The position numbers and the translations under genes were made by a program. From CAYRAV01 sp964422365 (GTDB lineage Bacteria; Bacillota; Clostridia; Lachnospirales; Lachnospiraceae), in contig CAYRAV010000008.1 in assembly GCA_964422365.1 (NCBI GenBank), positions 10,978 to 74,977 of the forward strand: 64,000 nt of DNA, read 5' to 3'. Below the pieces are notes generated by a model. The model ran no database searches. It saw nothing but the letters and a program-made list of their open reading frames with translations, and had not been told where the DNA came from. Positions 17,242 to 26,892 of the stretch are shown piece after piece. Each line of letters opens with the position of its first letter. Within the stretch, counting starts at the first letter, position 1.

Positions 17242-18678
17242 TTATTTATCAAACCTTTTTGCCAAAATATTCGCATAGATAGCATCTGAAATTTTAATTA
17301 AAGTTGCTATTTTTCTTTCTTCCCATACATAATTATCTTTTTCCGGCTCAAAGAAAATACTACCTTGGCATATTTCTGATGTTCCTATTACAATAAATAA
17401 TCCCCGTTCTATTTTTAATTCATCAAAAACAGATTGAATATTATCAGAAAAATAGTATTCCCTAATATTTTTTACTTCACGATATTTTTCTTTATAAAAC
17501 TCTGAAAATATCGAAAAATCTTCTTGATTGAAATAATATGTTTTATGTTTGTTCTCTTCTTCCCTCACTTCTGCTTTCCATTTATAGATTATTTGATGAC
17601 ATAGATAGTCGTAATCTATCTCGAAAATAATAATTCTATTTAGATCAAATAAATTTCCTACTTGACTTAGTATTGTATCCATTGCACTACCTAAGTCATT
17701 TGTTCGTTGTAATAAAGTTTCTACAAAAGAAACCAATGCTTCCTGACCATTTGTATAATACTTTACCAAATCTGCAATTTCTTTCTTATTTTCACTCTTA
17801 TTCGATACCTTTTTTGCAATCTTTTCAATTGCCTCTGTATATTCTAATGGGGTTCCCGGTTTCTCCTTTTTAATATGAAGCAACGTGCTTTCTGCCAATT
17901 GGTAAAGGCTGTCATAATTATCTCCAAATGATGTATCTACTATACTGATACTGCTTGTAATATGGAATTCCTGAAAGTCACCCATAGACAAATTTTTGAT
18001 TTCTTTACAGATGCGTTTCCCGATGCCTATTGCCTGTTCATGATTTACCCGCTTTAAAACAGCTAAAAAGATATCATTTTTTACATGAATGAGTATATCA
18101 TTTTTTCTTGTAATCTTCTTTAACATTTTTGCAATATTTACCAGTACGGCATCTCCAAAAACTCTTCCATACCCTTCATTTACTTTGGAAAATTCATCAA
18201 TATCCAATAAAAACATCGTTGCCTTTTCATCTTCATCTTTATTTTTTAAGTACTCATTTACTACTTTTTTTCCACGATACTTGGTATATAATTTTGTTAA
18301 TTTGTCAAAATCATGTTTCTCTTTTTCTTTATACACCCAATTCTTATATTGCTCTGTTATATTATAAACTAACGCTATCTGACATAAGCCATTATCTGTT
18401 TCTACTAATTTTTCCTTCCTTATAAAATACTGGTCCGTACTTTTTTCATAGACTTCGTTTGTATGATAAGATTCTTTATTTAAATTTTCCCTCATACAAA
18501 ATTTGCAAGGTTTATCTTTGCCATACAATAGCTCATAACATTTACAACCCTGAATAGTATCTTTTTTTATATTAAACTTTTCTTTCCCACTCTGATTTAA
18601 AAATGTCAATTCATAATTTTCCATATTAGAAAAATATACAACTTCCTCTAAACCATCCATAATCTCATAAATGTTCAT
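17242..18678 (-). CDS. Sensor part of a hybrid kinase (PAS, degenerate GGDEF, GAF-like)
   Basis: 478 residues from ATG 18678 (GAGGGGATGGCA upstream). A PAS-like domain (about 1-115) holds CKCYELLYGKDKPCKFC, a cysteine pattern seen in some clostridial PAS domains. A GGDEF-like domain (about 125-290) has LDIDEFSKVNEGYG but HVKNDIFLAVL where the signature should be, so it is inactive. A GAF-like region follows (about 320-465). The ORF stops at TAA 17242-17244, and the same frame resumes with the kinase phosphoacceptor segment. Without the kinase part the product can only sense. Probably a degenerate gene together with 16591-17241. Confidence 0.7.
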   Translation of the reverse strand: MNIYEIMDGLEEVVYFSNMENYELTFLNQSGKEKFNIKKDTIQGCKCYELLYGKDKPCKFCMRENLNKESYHTNEVYEKSTDQYFIRKEKLVETDNGLCQIALVYNITEQYKNWVYKEKEKHDFDKLTKLYTKYRGKKVVNEYLKNKDEDEKATMFLLDIDEFSKVNEGYGRVFGDAVLVNIAKMLKKITRKNDILIHVKNDIFLAVLKRVNHEQAIGIGKRICKEIKNLSMGDFQEFHITSSISIVDTSFGDNYDSLYQLAESTLLHIKKEKPGTPLEYTEAIEKIAKKVSNKSENKKEIADLVKYYTNGQEALVSFVETLLQRTNDLGSAMDTILSQVGNLFDLNRIIIFEIDYDYLCHQIIYKWKAEVREEENKHKTYYFNQEDFSIFSEFYKEKYREVKNIREYYFSDNIQSVFDELKIERGLFIVIGTSEICQGSIFFEPEKDNYVWEERKIATLIKISDAIYANILAKRFDK

Positions 18679-19206
18679 TGCCATCCCCTCACTATTCTCA
18701 TCTAACGTTACCATATTATATCATTGTACCATATCCTGCTTTAATTTTCAACTTTTACGAAACACCATTTCACAATTAGCATATAAAAATAATTTTTTTC
18801 GCATTTTGTTTACTTATTAGTCCGCTATATATCTACCATATAGTTCCATTATTACACATTTCACTATTTTTATACTTGATTCTGGCTGCTGCCTGCATAA
18901 ATAAGATAAAAAGTGTGGCTGCTGCAACACTTCCACACTTTCTATCCAAACATACTATAACAATCATTTTCTTTTTTCGACATATATGATACTCTTTATG
19001 AACAAAGGCTTTTTTCAATAATATCAATATAACTTTTAGCCATATCATTTGCATCAAGCCTGCCAGACACAAAGGATAAACAATATTTGTCTGCTTACCT
19101 ATTTTCCTGATAAGACTACTCTTAAACCTCAGTGCATCTACTATGCCTGCGTTTGTAAAGCAATATTCTCAGAAAAATATTCTATGCTTAAACTCCAAAA
19201 CTTTAT
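18679..19206. other. Gene-free spacer between the split kinase and lysC
   Basis: 528 bases, AT-rich, with a terminator-like hairpin at 18908-18945. A 79-codon open frame on the minus strand (18833-19072) has no RBS and contains that hairpin, so it is not taken as a gene. Confidence 0.6.
18908..18945 (-). terminator. Terminator-like hairpin downstream of lysC
   Basis: On the minus strand AAAGTGTGG pairs with CCACACTTT around a loop containing TTGCAGCAG, followed by TTATCTTATTT. It is about 260 bases past the lysC stop. Confidence 0.65.
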
Positions 19207-20529
19207 TTATACTATACTAGCAGTTACAAAAATATCATAAATTGCTTTAATTGCCGATTCAAAATCTGCATTACTTACACCAATAATGATATTTAACTCA
19301 CTAGAACCCTGGTCAATCATTTTTACATTTACTTTTGCATGTGCCAAAGCAGAGAAAATTCTTCCAGCTGTACCTCTTGTGGCACGCATTCCACGGCCTA
19401 CAACTGCGATTAATGCCAGATCTCCTTCTAAATCAATAGAATCCGGCTGTACTTCCCTGTTAATGCCTGCAACAATATGCTGCTCTTTTTCTTCAAAGTC
19501 TTTTTGATCTACAAAAATGGTCATTGTATCAATACCTGATGGCATATGCTCAAAAGAAATCCCATTTTTCTCAAATACTTCTAATACTTTTCTGCCAAAA
19601 CCAATCTCTGAGTTCATCATATCTTTTTCAATATTTACGGCTACAAATCCCTTTGTTCCTGCAATACCTGTGATTGTATATTTTGGTGTATGACATGTAC
19701 TCTTTACAATCATTGTTCCATTATCTTCAGGTGCATTTGTATTTTTTATATTAATTGGAATTCCAGCCTGCCTTACAGGGAAAATGGCATCTTCGTGAAG
19801 CACAGTAGCTCCCATATAAGAAAGCTCTCTTAATTCCTGATAAGTAATAGTCGTAATTACTTTGGGATTTTCAATAATTCTTGGATCTGCTACTAAAAAT
19901 CCTGATACATCTGTCCAATTTTCATATAAATCCACTTTTGCAGCTTTTGCAACAATAGAACCTGTTACATCTGAACCACCTCTTGAAAAAGTTTTTACAG
20001 AACCATCTGCTTTAGCACCATAAAATCCCGGAATTACTGCTTTTTCTTCTTTTTCCAATCTTTTTCCCAATATTTTATTCGTTTGATCTGCATCAAAATT
20101 TCCATCCTCATCAAAGAAAATAACTTCTGCCGAATCAATAAATGTATATCCTAAATAATTAGCCATGATAATACCATTTAGATATTCTCCACGGGAAGCA
20201 GCATAATCACTACCTGCCTTATTTTCGAATTTTTCTTTAATTACTTTGAATTCATCTGATAAAGACAAGGAGAGTCCTAACCCTTTGATAATTTCATTAT
20301 ATCTTTCTTCAATTGCTTTTAATTCTTTACTGAAATTTTTTCCTTCTATGGCAATATTATAACAACCATATAGCATATCTGTTACTTTTGTATCACTAGA
20401 AAACCTTTTTCCTGGTGCCGATGGTACTACATATCTTCTGCTCTTATCTGCACGAATAATATTTCCAACTTTTTTAAACTGCTCTGCACTTGCTAATGAA
20501 CTTCCGCCAAATTTTACTACTTTTTTCAT
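19207..20529 (-). CDS. lysC: Aspartate kinase
   Basis: 440 residues. Aspartokinase phosphorylates aspartate, the first step to lysine, threonine, methionine and diaminopimelate. The N-terminal KFGGSSLAS (5-13), SRGEYLNG, TFSRGGSDVTGS and TDVSGFLVADPRII mark the kinase. The C-terminal third carries two ACT domains (ITGIAGTKGFVAVNIEKD and ALIAVVGRGMRATRG) for feedback control. ATG 20529 with GGAGAAATGTGGTT upstream is preferred to the GTG at 20535. It is monocistronic; no lysine riboswitch is seen in its leader. Confidence 0.95.
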   Translation of the reverse strand: MKKVVKFGGSSLASAEQFKKVGNIIRADKSRRYVVPSAPGKRFSSDTKVTDMLYGCYNIAIEGKNFSKELKAIEERYNEIIKGLGLSLSLSDEFKVIKEKFENKAGSDYAASRGEYLNGIIMANYLGYTFIDSAEVIFFDEDGNFDADQTNKILGKRLEKEEKAVIPGFYGAKADGSVKTFSRGGSDVTGSIVAKAAKVDLYENWTDVSGFLVADPRIIENPKVITTITYQELRELSYMGATVLHEDAIFPVRQAGIPINIKNTNAPEDNGTMIVKSTCHTPKYTITGIAGTKGFVAVNIEKDMMNSEIGFGRKVLEVFEKNGISFEHMPSGIDTMTIFVDQKDFEEKEQHIVAGINREVQPDSIDLEGDLALIAVVGRGMRATRGTAGRIFSALAHAKVNVKMIDQGSSELNIIIGVSNADFESAIKAIYDIFVTASIV

Positions 20530-21007
20530 AACCACATTTCTCCATATCTATTTATTTTTCTTATATGCAAATCCTTTTAAGACTGCATAACCTGCTCCGC
20601 ATATCTTTGAACATTTCTTTTTCATGCAGATATCCACTTTGTGTTTATTATGATTTTGCCCTATTTATCTTATCTTTGTTTTACATAGACAAAGCAAAAC
20701 CATTTTATTTCTACTATATATAATACACATCTTTTTCAAAAAATCAATGACTTTCTCATTACTAATATCCCTATTTCTTTTATAATTGTCATATTTTACA
20801 ATTTAATGTCATTTTTTTGTTTTTCTAAAGTCATTTTGACTATTTTTTATCTGTTATATTTTCCAAAATTGTTATAGTCTAACCTATCATTTATACCTTA
20901 TATTCCAATGCAAAACACATCATTGTAATATAACTCTAATGGATATCACTTATTAGAATATTCAACACTTTCTGTATAGCCAGACTATTGCATATGCTTT
21001 AAAAGCC
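20530..21007. other. Spacer upstream of lysC
   Basis: 478 bases with very low GC. A promoter for lysC is seen at 20720-20747. I looked for the conserved lysine-riboswitch core (AGAGGTGC and similar) on the minus strand and did not find it. Confidence 0.6.
20720..20747 (-). promoter_or_regulatory. Candidate lysC promoter
   Basis: On the minus strand TTGATT, 16 bases, then TATTAT. It leaves a leader of roughly 180 bases before the lysC start. Confidence 0.45.
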
Positions 21008-22891
21008 TTATCTAACCACTTCATAAATTTTAGCTGTCAACGGTTCTAACTCAATAATCATTTCATAATGACACTTTTCTTCTTCCACATTTTCATTCTC
21101 TTTTTCCGCTGCTGCATCTTTTCTTTCCATTTCTTCTGTCTCTTGCTTTACAGATACAGTCTCATGTGCTTCTATCCATTGACCACTTTTATCTTCTCTG
21201 TCTCCTCCATACCAATTACTATTACTTGATAAAATCTCTTTCCAAATCATTTTTTCTTTTAATAAAATCGAATGTGCCTGATAATAATTCTCTGATAAGT
21301 TCATCACAATATACATACTTTGTCCATATCCTTTTCTTTTATAAGTGTATACCACTTCCTCCACACAATCTGCCTGTATCCATTCAAAAGCATCTTTTTC
21401 ATACTCATGTATATGTAATGCTGGAGATTGTCTGTAAAGATAGTTGATTTTTTTATGGAATTCATAAAATCTTTTTCTTTTCCAATCTTCCAATGAGTTC
21501 CACTCTACCTGACCGCTTTCATTCCATTCGCCAAGCTGTCCAATTTCATTTCCCATAAAATCCAGCTTCTTTCCAGGATGGGTGTACATATATACACAAA
21601 GTATCCTGTATTGCCTTAATTTTGTGTCAAAATCGCCCCACATTTTCTGTAACAGTGATGCTTTTCCATGCACCACCTCATCGTGGGAAAATGGAAGCAG
21701 AAAACGTTCACTATAAAAATATGCCATGGAAAACGTTAATTTATGATAATGTTGTGTCCGATCTTTTGGATGCATTCCAAATACTTCCAAAGTATCATGC
21801 ATCCATCCTAAATCCCATTTATAATCAAATCCCAATCCGCCTTCCTCTTCTGAAAAAGTAACTTTGGGATATATTGTAGAATCTTCTGCAATTAACATCA
21901 CATCAGGATGCCTTTTTTTTAATTCACGATTAAGCTGTTTTACAAAATTCACTCCACCTTCATTGATACCATTATCAGAATTTCCCTGCCAATATAATAA
22001 ATTGCTCACTGCATCCATGCGAATACCATCAAAATGATACTCTCGAATCCAATACTCTGCAACAGACTGCAGAAAACTCTGTACCTCTCCCCGGTACAAA
22101 TTAAAATTGCAGGATCCCCATTCGCTATAACCAATATCCTTGCTTGGATACTCATATAATGGTGTTCCATCAAACTCCCGTAATCCATACTCGTCCAAAG
22201 CAAAATGAACCGGAACAAAGTCAATAATCACACCTATTCCTTCCTGATGACAGCGGTTTACCATCATTTTCACTTCTTGTGCTATACCATACCGGCTGGT
22301 AGGAGCAAAAAATCCAGTTACCTGATACCCCCAGGATCCATCAAAAGGATGTTCACTCAGCGGCAGAAATTCAATATGGGTATAACCATTTTCTTTTATA
22401 TAAGAAATCATCTGTTCTATCAGTTCTGTATATCTGTACCAGCCATATTCCTCCATTGTTTTTCGTTTCCATGAGCCAAAATGTACCTCATAAATATTCA
22501 TTGGCCTGTCATAATTAATATTTCTGTTTTTCATCCAATCCCAGTCTGAAAATTGGAATGTTTCCAGATTCCTTATAACAGCTGCATAATATGGTCTGAT
22601 TTCCATACCAAATGCATAAGGATCTGTATGCTTTTTCTGATTTCCATGCCGATCATAAATACAGTAAAGATAGCGCATTCCTTCTTTTGCCTTATCAGAA
22701 ATAATGCTGTAAACACCCTTTCCTTCATGAAACATTTTCTCTTCTTTCCAATTATTAAAATCTCCTTCTATTCCTACACTCTCAGCAGCAGGTGCATATA
22801 CCCGGAAGATCGTGTCTTTTCCGTACATATGTGCACCAAAATACATATATGCATCAAAAGACTGCCCGGATAAAAATTTCATAAGTTCCAT
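21008..22891 (-). CDS. glgB: 1,4-alpha-glucan branching enzyme
   Basis: 627 residues. GlgB (GH13) creates alpha-1,6 branches in glycogen. An N-terminal CBM48 module (about 15-110, FRVYAPAAESVGIEGDFN) precedes the barrel. The catalytic set is visible: DGIRMDAVSNLLYW with the Asp nucleophile, LIAEDST with the acid Glu, and FSHDEVVHGK. The C-terminal sheet is interrupted by a charged low-complexity insert (EEMERKDAAAEKENE) near residue 590, which is unusual. GAAGGAGTTATAGA precedes ATG 22891. No other glg gene is in the window. Confidence 0.95.
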   Translation of the reverse strand: MELMKFLSGQSFDAYMYFGAHMYGKDTIFRVYAPAAESVGIEGDFNNWKEEKMFHEGKGVYSIISDKAKEGMRYLYCIYDRHGNQKKHTDPYAFGMEIRPYYAAVIRNLETFQFSDWDWMKNRNINYDRPMNIYEVHFGSWKRKTMEEYGWYRYTELIEQMISYIKENGYTHIEFLPLSEHPFDGSWGYQVTGFFAPTSRYGIAQEVKMMVNRCHQEGIGVIIDFVPVHFALDEYGLREFDGTPLYEYPSKDIGYSEWGSCNFNLYRGEVQSFLQSVAEYWIREYHFDGIRMDAVSNLLYWQGNSDNGINEGGVNFVKQLNRELKKRHPDVMLIAEDSTIYPKVTFSEEEGGLGFDYKWDLGWMHDTLEVFGMHPKDRTQHYHKLTFSMAYFYSERFLLPFSHDEVVHGKASLLQKMWGDFDTKLRQYRILCVYMYTHPGKKLDFMGNEIGQLGEWNESGQVEWNSLEDWKRKRFYEFHKKINYLYRQSPALHIHEYEKDAFEWIQADCVEEVVYTYKRKGYGQSMYIVMNLSENYYQAHSILLKEKMIWKEILSSNSNWYGGDREDKSGQWIEAHETVSVKQETEEMERKDAAAEKENENVEEEKCHYEMIIELEPLTAKIYEVVR

Positions 22892-22961
22892 TCTATAACT
22901 CCTTCTTAAAACATGTCATTTTTATGTGATCATATATCACTTACCTTGCTAACCATGTCAT

Positions 22962-23228
22962 TTATAATTCTGTTTTGCTATTTTCTATTAGTTTCAACTT
23001 TTGTTTCCGGTTAAATTTTTTAATTTCGTATTCTCTTTTCATAGCACACTGCTTTGTACTATAAATTTCAAAATACACTAATTTTACCGGCAGCCGGGAT
23101 CTTGTATATTTTGCACCTTTTCCCCTATTATGAGTTTCTACTCTTTTTGTTAAATTGTTGGTATATCCTGTATATAGAGTACCATCTGCACATTGCAATA
23201 TATAAGTATAATGTTTTTCTTCTCTCAT
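22962..23228 (-). CDS. GIY-YIG domain protein (YhbQ/UPF0213 type)
   Basis: 88 residues. A single GIY-YIG nuclease domain: HYTYILQCADGTLYTGYTNN with the two Tyr motifs, then KRVETHNRGKGAKYTRSR with the catalytic Arg, and MKREYEIKKFNRKQKLKL. Small solo proteins of this type are widespread and may act on structured or damaged DNA; the cellular role is unclear. The frame is open to 23285, but CAGGTGAAGAT directly before ATG 23228 marks the likely start. It is 70 bases upstream of glgB in the same direction. Confidence 0.85.
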   Translation of the reverse strand: MREEKHYTYILQCADGTLYTGYTNNLTKRVETHNRGKGAKYTRSRLPVKLVYFEIYSTKQCAMKREYEIKKFNRKQKLKLIENSKTEL

Positions 23229-23569
23229 ATCTTCACCTGATTTTCCTGCATATTCTATTTTAATGTATGTTTTCCTTCTGGTCAAGTTTCTGTCTATCTT
23301 AACTGTGTTGTTATTTCTCTTACGAATAGTTATCTATGATTTTTTCCAATCTGCTCAAACTTACTCTAGGATTTATACTCTGACAAATTTTGAATGGCAT
23401 AACTGCACTGTAACTAACAATCTTTATTTTTCTTTATAATAGCTTGACTTTTATTTCATGAAATGTTACGATTTTAACGTTGTTTCACATAATGCAAACT
23501 TATTGCATAAAGTAATAATTAGAGTATCAGTAAATTTTATACTCTGAACTATTATCTGACAGAAATGTC

Positions 23570-23598
23570 TTTAAAGTTTATTCCTATTGCTTTATAAT
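23570..23598 (+). promoter_or_regulatory. Candidate glmS promoter
   Basis: TTTAAA, 17 bases, then a perfect TATAAT (23593-23598). The expected start near 23605 lies about 30 bases before the ribozyme cleavage site, a normal geometry. Confidence 0.55.
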
Positions 23599-23629
23599 AC
23601 TTCTCATCTTTGGGTTTAGACTTTAATAA

Positions 23630-23808
23630 AATTAGCGCCATGCACCTGAAACCGGCTGTTTCAAATTTTAACAATCCGGCAGGCTATTCTAGGTTAACGA
23701 GGTAGAGAGTTTATCGAATTTTCGGCGGATGCTCTCTCGCAGATAAGGCTGTGTCATATATCAGAAAAACAGCGGGTAACCGAAACACAAAGCTGATATA
23801 ACCTTAAA
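23630..23808 (+). ncRNA. glmS ribozyme (glucosamine-6-phosphate riboswitch)
   Basis: The cleavage site A/GCGCC is at 23634/23635. The conserved core follows: GGTTAACGAGG, then GTTTATCGAATTTTCGGCGG, the P3 stem GAGAG/CTCTC, and the distal GCGGGTAACCG. This RNA self-cleaves when glucosamine-6-phosphate is bound, and the cleaved glmS mRNA is then degraded. The arrangement, 30-odd bases upstream of glmS, is canonical. The final extent of the 3' pairing is approximate. Confidence 0.95.
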
Positions 23809-23835
23809 TATATGATTATAAAGGAGCGTTTTGTT

Positions 23836-25659
23836 ATGTGCGGAATTATTGGATTTACAGGTGCACTCAATGCAAAAACAGTGTTAACCGAAGGACTACA
23901 GGAGTTAGAATATCGTGGATATGATAGTGCGGGTATTGCTTATTTTAATGGCAATAATATCCGTACCATCAAAACGGAAGGAAAAGTATCCTGTTTATGT
24001 GACAAAGTAAAAAATGAAGCAAGTGAAGATAACCCAACTTGTGGTATCGGACATACAAGATGGGCTACTCATGGAGGTGTATCAGATATCAATTGCCATC
24101 CTCATACTTTTGGCCAAGTCACTTTAATCCATAATGGAATTATTGAAAATTACAAATCCCTGGAAGAGGAACTTAAAAAATCTGGCAAAGAACCTGTTTC
24201 ACAAACGGATTCAGAGATTGCTGCTATGATAATCAATGAATGTTACAATGGAAATCCCATTAAAGCAATCAAAACAGCAATTGAAAAATTAGAAGGTGCC
24301 TATGCATTCTGTATTATGTTTTCTGACCAGCCTGGCATTATCTATGCTGTCCGCAATGGAAGCCCGCTGGTTGCTGCCTCTACAGATAAAGGGTCTATTA
24401 TTGCATCTGATATGGTAGCATTGATAAAGTATTCCAAAGATTATTTTGTATTGCCGGAACATCATATTGCCCGGCTAACCGCTGATGGCATTACTGTTAC
24501 AAATCTTAATCATCAGGTAATAGAACCTAAATTGCTGCATGTGAATTGGGATGTAGCTTCTGCAAGAAAAGGCGGATATGACTATTTTATGTTAAAAGAA
24601 ATTCATGAACAGCCCGAAGCACTGCACAATACAATTGGTCCAAGAAATGTAAACGGATTACCTGATTTTTCAGAAGACGGAATTCCTGATAATTTGTTTG
24701 AAAATATCAACCATATTATTATTACAGCTTGCGGTACTGCAATGCATGCCGGATTAATCGGAAAAAACATGATTGAAAAATTAACACGTATTCCTGTTAC
24801 TGTTGACATTGCCTCCGAATTCCGCTATCAAGATCCTATTCTAAGTGAAAATACTCTGGTCATTACTATTTCACAATCTGGTGAAACGGCAGATACTTTG
24901 GCAGCTCTTCGCCTTGCAAAAGAAAATGGTTCAAAAACATTATCTGTAGTAAATGTAAAAGGATCTTCTATTGCCAGAGAAAGTGATTATGTATTATATA
25001 CACATGCTGGTCCGGAAATTGCTGTTGCCAGCACAAAGGCTTATACTGTTCAGCTTGCTGCTATGTATTTAATTGCTTTTCGATTTGCTTTTGTAAAGAA
25101 AACCATTTCAGAAAAAGAAACAAAAGAATTCATGTCACTTCTAAATGATACTGTTGCTATTGTTGAAGAAATGTTATCTTATGATGAACAAATAAAACCA
25201 ATTAGCAAACGTTTGAAAAAGGCAGGGGATTTATTCTTTATTGGACGTGGATTAGACTACTCTTTATCTTGTGAAGGCTCCATTAAATTAAAAGAAATCA
25301 GCTATATTCATTCAGAAGCCTACGCAGCAGGTGAGTTAAAACATGGTACAATTTCACTAATCACTGACAATGTTCCTGTAATTGCACTAGCAACCCAGGA
25401 ACATGTATATGCTAAAATGATTTCAAATATCAGAGAAGTGCGTTCCCGCGGTGCTAAAGTTATCTTAATCACAAAAAGCAATGCACATGTGGATGCCTCC
25501 CTTTGCGATTATCATATTATGCTTCCTGAAATGGATGAACGTTTTTCACCTTTCGCAAGTGCTGTAATCTTACAATACATTGCATATTATACTGCTATTG
25601 CACGAGGGTTAAATGTTGACCAGCCAAGAAATCTTGCAAAATCTGTAACTGTAGAATAA
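23836..25659 (+). CDS. glmS: Glutamine-fructose-6-phosphate aminotransferase (isomerising)
   Basis: 607 residues. GlmS makes glucosamine-6-phosphate for cell wall synthesis. The mature N-terminus must be the nucleophile Cys2 of MCGIIGFTG, which fixes the start at ATG 23836 (RBS AAAGGAGCG) although the frame opens at 23812. The glutaminase domain has GHTRWATHGG and the NGIIEN loop; two SIS domains follow with SQSGETADTLAAL and GRGLDYSLSCEGSIKLKE-like motifs, ending LAKSVTVE. Feedback is through the ribozyme in its leader. Monocistronic. Confidence 0.98.
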   Translation: MCGIIGFTGALNAKTVLTEGLQELEYRGYDSAGIAYFNGNNIRTIKTEGKVSCLCDKVKNEASEDNPTCGIGHTRWATHGGVSDINCHPHTFGQVTLIHNGIIENYKSLEEELKKSGKEPVSQTDSEIAAMIINECYNGNPIKAIKTAIEKLEGAYAFCIMFSDQPGIIYAVRNGSPLVAASTDKGSIIASDMVALIKYSKDYFVLPEHHIARLTADGITVTNLNHQVIEPKLLHVNWDVASARKGGYDYFMLKEIHEQPEALHNTIGPRNVNGLPDFSEDGIPDNLFENINHIIITACGTAMHAGLIGKNMIEKLTRIPVTVDIASEFRYQDPILSENTLVITISQSGETADTLAALRLAKENGSKTLSVVNVKGSSIARESDYVLYTHAGPEIAVASTKAYTVQLAAMYLIAFRFAFVKKTISEKETKEFMSLLNDTVAIVEEMLSYDEQIKPISKRLKKAGDLFFIGRGLDYSLSCEGSIKLKEISYIHSEAYAAGELKHGTISLITDNVPVIALATQEHVYAKMISNIREVRSRGAKVILITKSNAHVDASLCDYHIMLPEMDERFSPFASAVILQYIAYYTAIARGLNVDQPRNLAKSVTVE

Positions 25660-25666
25660 CATTTCC

Positions 25667-25896
25667 AGAGCGTGTCTGAAAAATTGCTTGTTACAATATG
25701 TATGTCACAATTTATGGAAAATTTGTTCCAAGTTCATAAGATGCAACGAACTACATTGAATGAATTTGGAACAAATATCCATATCTTACCAGACAAGGTC
25801 TGCCAACTTTGATAGGTGTGAATTGCGGTATGCCCAGATGAGTACACAAAGCGGGACGGCAGATTATTGAGACAATGAATTTTAAAATATGCTCTA
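25667..25896. repeat. MITE-like element, best full copy of dispersed repeat family 1
   Basis: The left end is AGAGCGTGTCTGAAAAATTG and the right end read inward is AGAGCATATTTTAAAATT, giving degenerate terminal inverted repeats of about 20 bases. Inside is a palindrome with arms ATTTGTTCCAAGTTCAT (25721-25737) and ATGAATTTGGAACAAAT (25759-25775). No ORF spans it. Related pieces occur at 1081, 36836, 40576, 58071 and 63360. It looks like a non-autonomous element; no transposase is in the window. Confidence 0.7.
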
Positions 25897-26003
25897 ATAC
25901 AATAAAAATTAAGTTTTGGAATCATATATAATGGTCCGTATTCCAGCTATAAACTATATTGTTTCTCATGTAGTCATCTGTTATTTTATTCATAATAGGT
26001 TTG

Positions 26004-26627
26004 CTAATTACCTGCTATTTTTCTTAATTCATGATACAGCCTGCATACTGGAAGTCCAACCACATTATAATAATCTCCTTCTATTCCGGATATATACTTT
26101 GAAAAAATTCCCTGTATTCCATACCCTCCCGCTTTATCCTTCCATTCATATATTGTATCCTTTTTTTCTCCCTCTGTTTCTGATTCTACCTCTGTTTGCA
26201 AATATTTCTCAATCTCATTTTTCGACATTGGTACAACTGTCACCTTTGTCTTTTCTGAAAAAATATGTTCTTCTACTCTTCCATCCATGTTCTTTTCCAA
26301 TATGGCAACTCCTGTATATACCTTGTGATCTGTACCTTGTAATTTTTTTATCATTTCAAAGGCATGATTTTTATCTTTTGGTTTTCCAAGAATTTCATAC
26401 CCATCTGCAACAACAATTGTATCTGCTCCAATCACAATACAGGGTTCCTGAAACTGTCCCATAATATCAGCTGCTTTCATTCTCGCCAATTCCTGTACTG
26501 CTTTATCAGGCTTTTGTGTTGTAATCTTCTCTTCCTTATTGCTGGTTTTCACATCAAACTGAAAACCCATTAACTTTAATAACTCTTTTCGTCTTGGCGA
26601 ACCTGAAGCTAACACTATTTTTTTCAT
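26004..26627 (-). CDS. maf: Maf-type nucleoside triphosphate pyrophosphatase
   Basis: 207 residues. Maf proteins hydrolyse non-canonical or pyrimidine NTPs to monophosphates; in Bacillus Maf overproduction blocks septation. The N-terminal LASGSPRRKELL (6-17), GADTIV near 68, GKPKDKNHAFEMI and the HKVYTG motif are in place; the C-terminal half has GGYGIQG. A charged insert (SETEGEKKDTIYEW) around residues 150-165 is longer than usual. AAGGAGATAGTGAA precedes ATG 26627. Confidence 0.93.
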   Translation of the reverse strand: MKKIVLASGSPRRKELLKLMGFQFDVKTSNKEEKITTQKPDKAVQELARMKAADIMGQFQEPCIVIGADTIVVADGYEILGKPKDKNHAFEMIKKLQGTDHKVYTGVAILEKNMDGRVEEHIFSEKTKVTVVPMSKNEIEKYLQTEVESETEGEKKDTIYEWKDKAGGYGIQGIFSKYISGIEGDYYNVVGLPVCRLYHELRKIAGN

Positions 26628-26834
26628 TTCACTATCTCCTTACTGATATGTAATAATAACAGTTAACAATCCACTATAATAGGCCATCAAATTTGCAATG
26701 CCGTAAACACAAGGTATATGTCTCTCAGATGCCAGCTGCCCAATATCCTGCAAACATTGCATCTGCTCGGCTCATTGTTTGTGGGAAGCAAGGCATATAA
26801 ACACATTCATTATGCTTATTGCTCTTTTACGCAA

Positions 26835-26866
26835 GATAGGACTGTCATAAAAATGACAGTCCTATC
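26835..26866 (-). terminator. Perfect hairpin downstream of icd
   Basis: GATAGGACTGTCAT (26835-26848) pairs exactly with ATGACAGTCCTATC (26853-26866) over a 4-base loop, 27 bases past the icd stop. The downstream T-run on the minus strand is weak. Confidence 0.75.
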
Positions 26867-26892
26867 AATCAATTTTATTATACTATAAATTG

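Noticed and set aside
18833..19072. 79-codon open frame on the minus strand downstream of lysC
   Set aside because: No RBS, no family resemblance, and it contains the terminator-like hairpin at 18908-18945.
20530..21007. Lysine riboswitch before lysC
   Set aside because: Expected from the gene, but none of the conserved core segments were found on the minus strand.
26640..26834. Possible structured RNA between maf and icd
   Set aside because: Some GC-richer patches and partial complementarity are present, but no stable symmetrical fold or known motif could be traced by eye.
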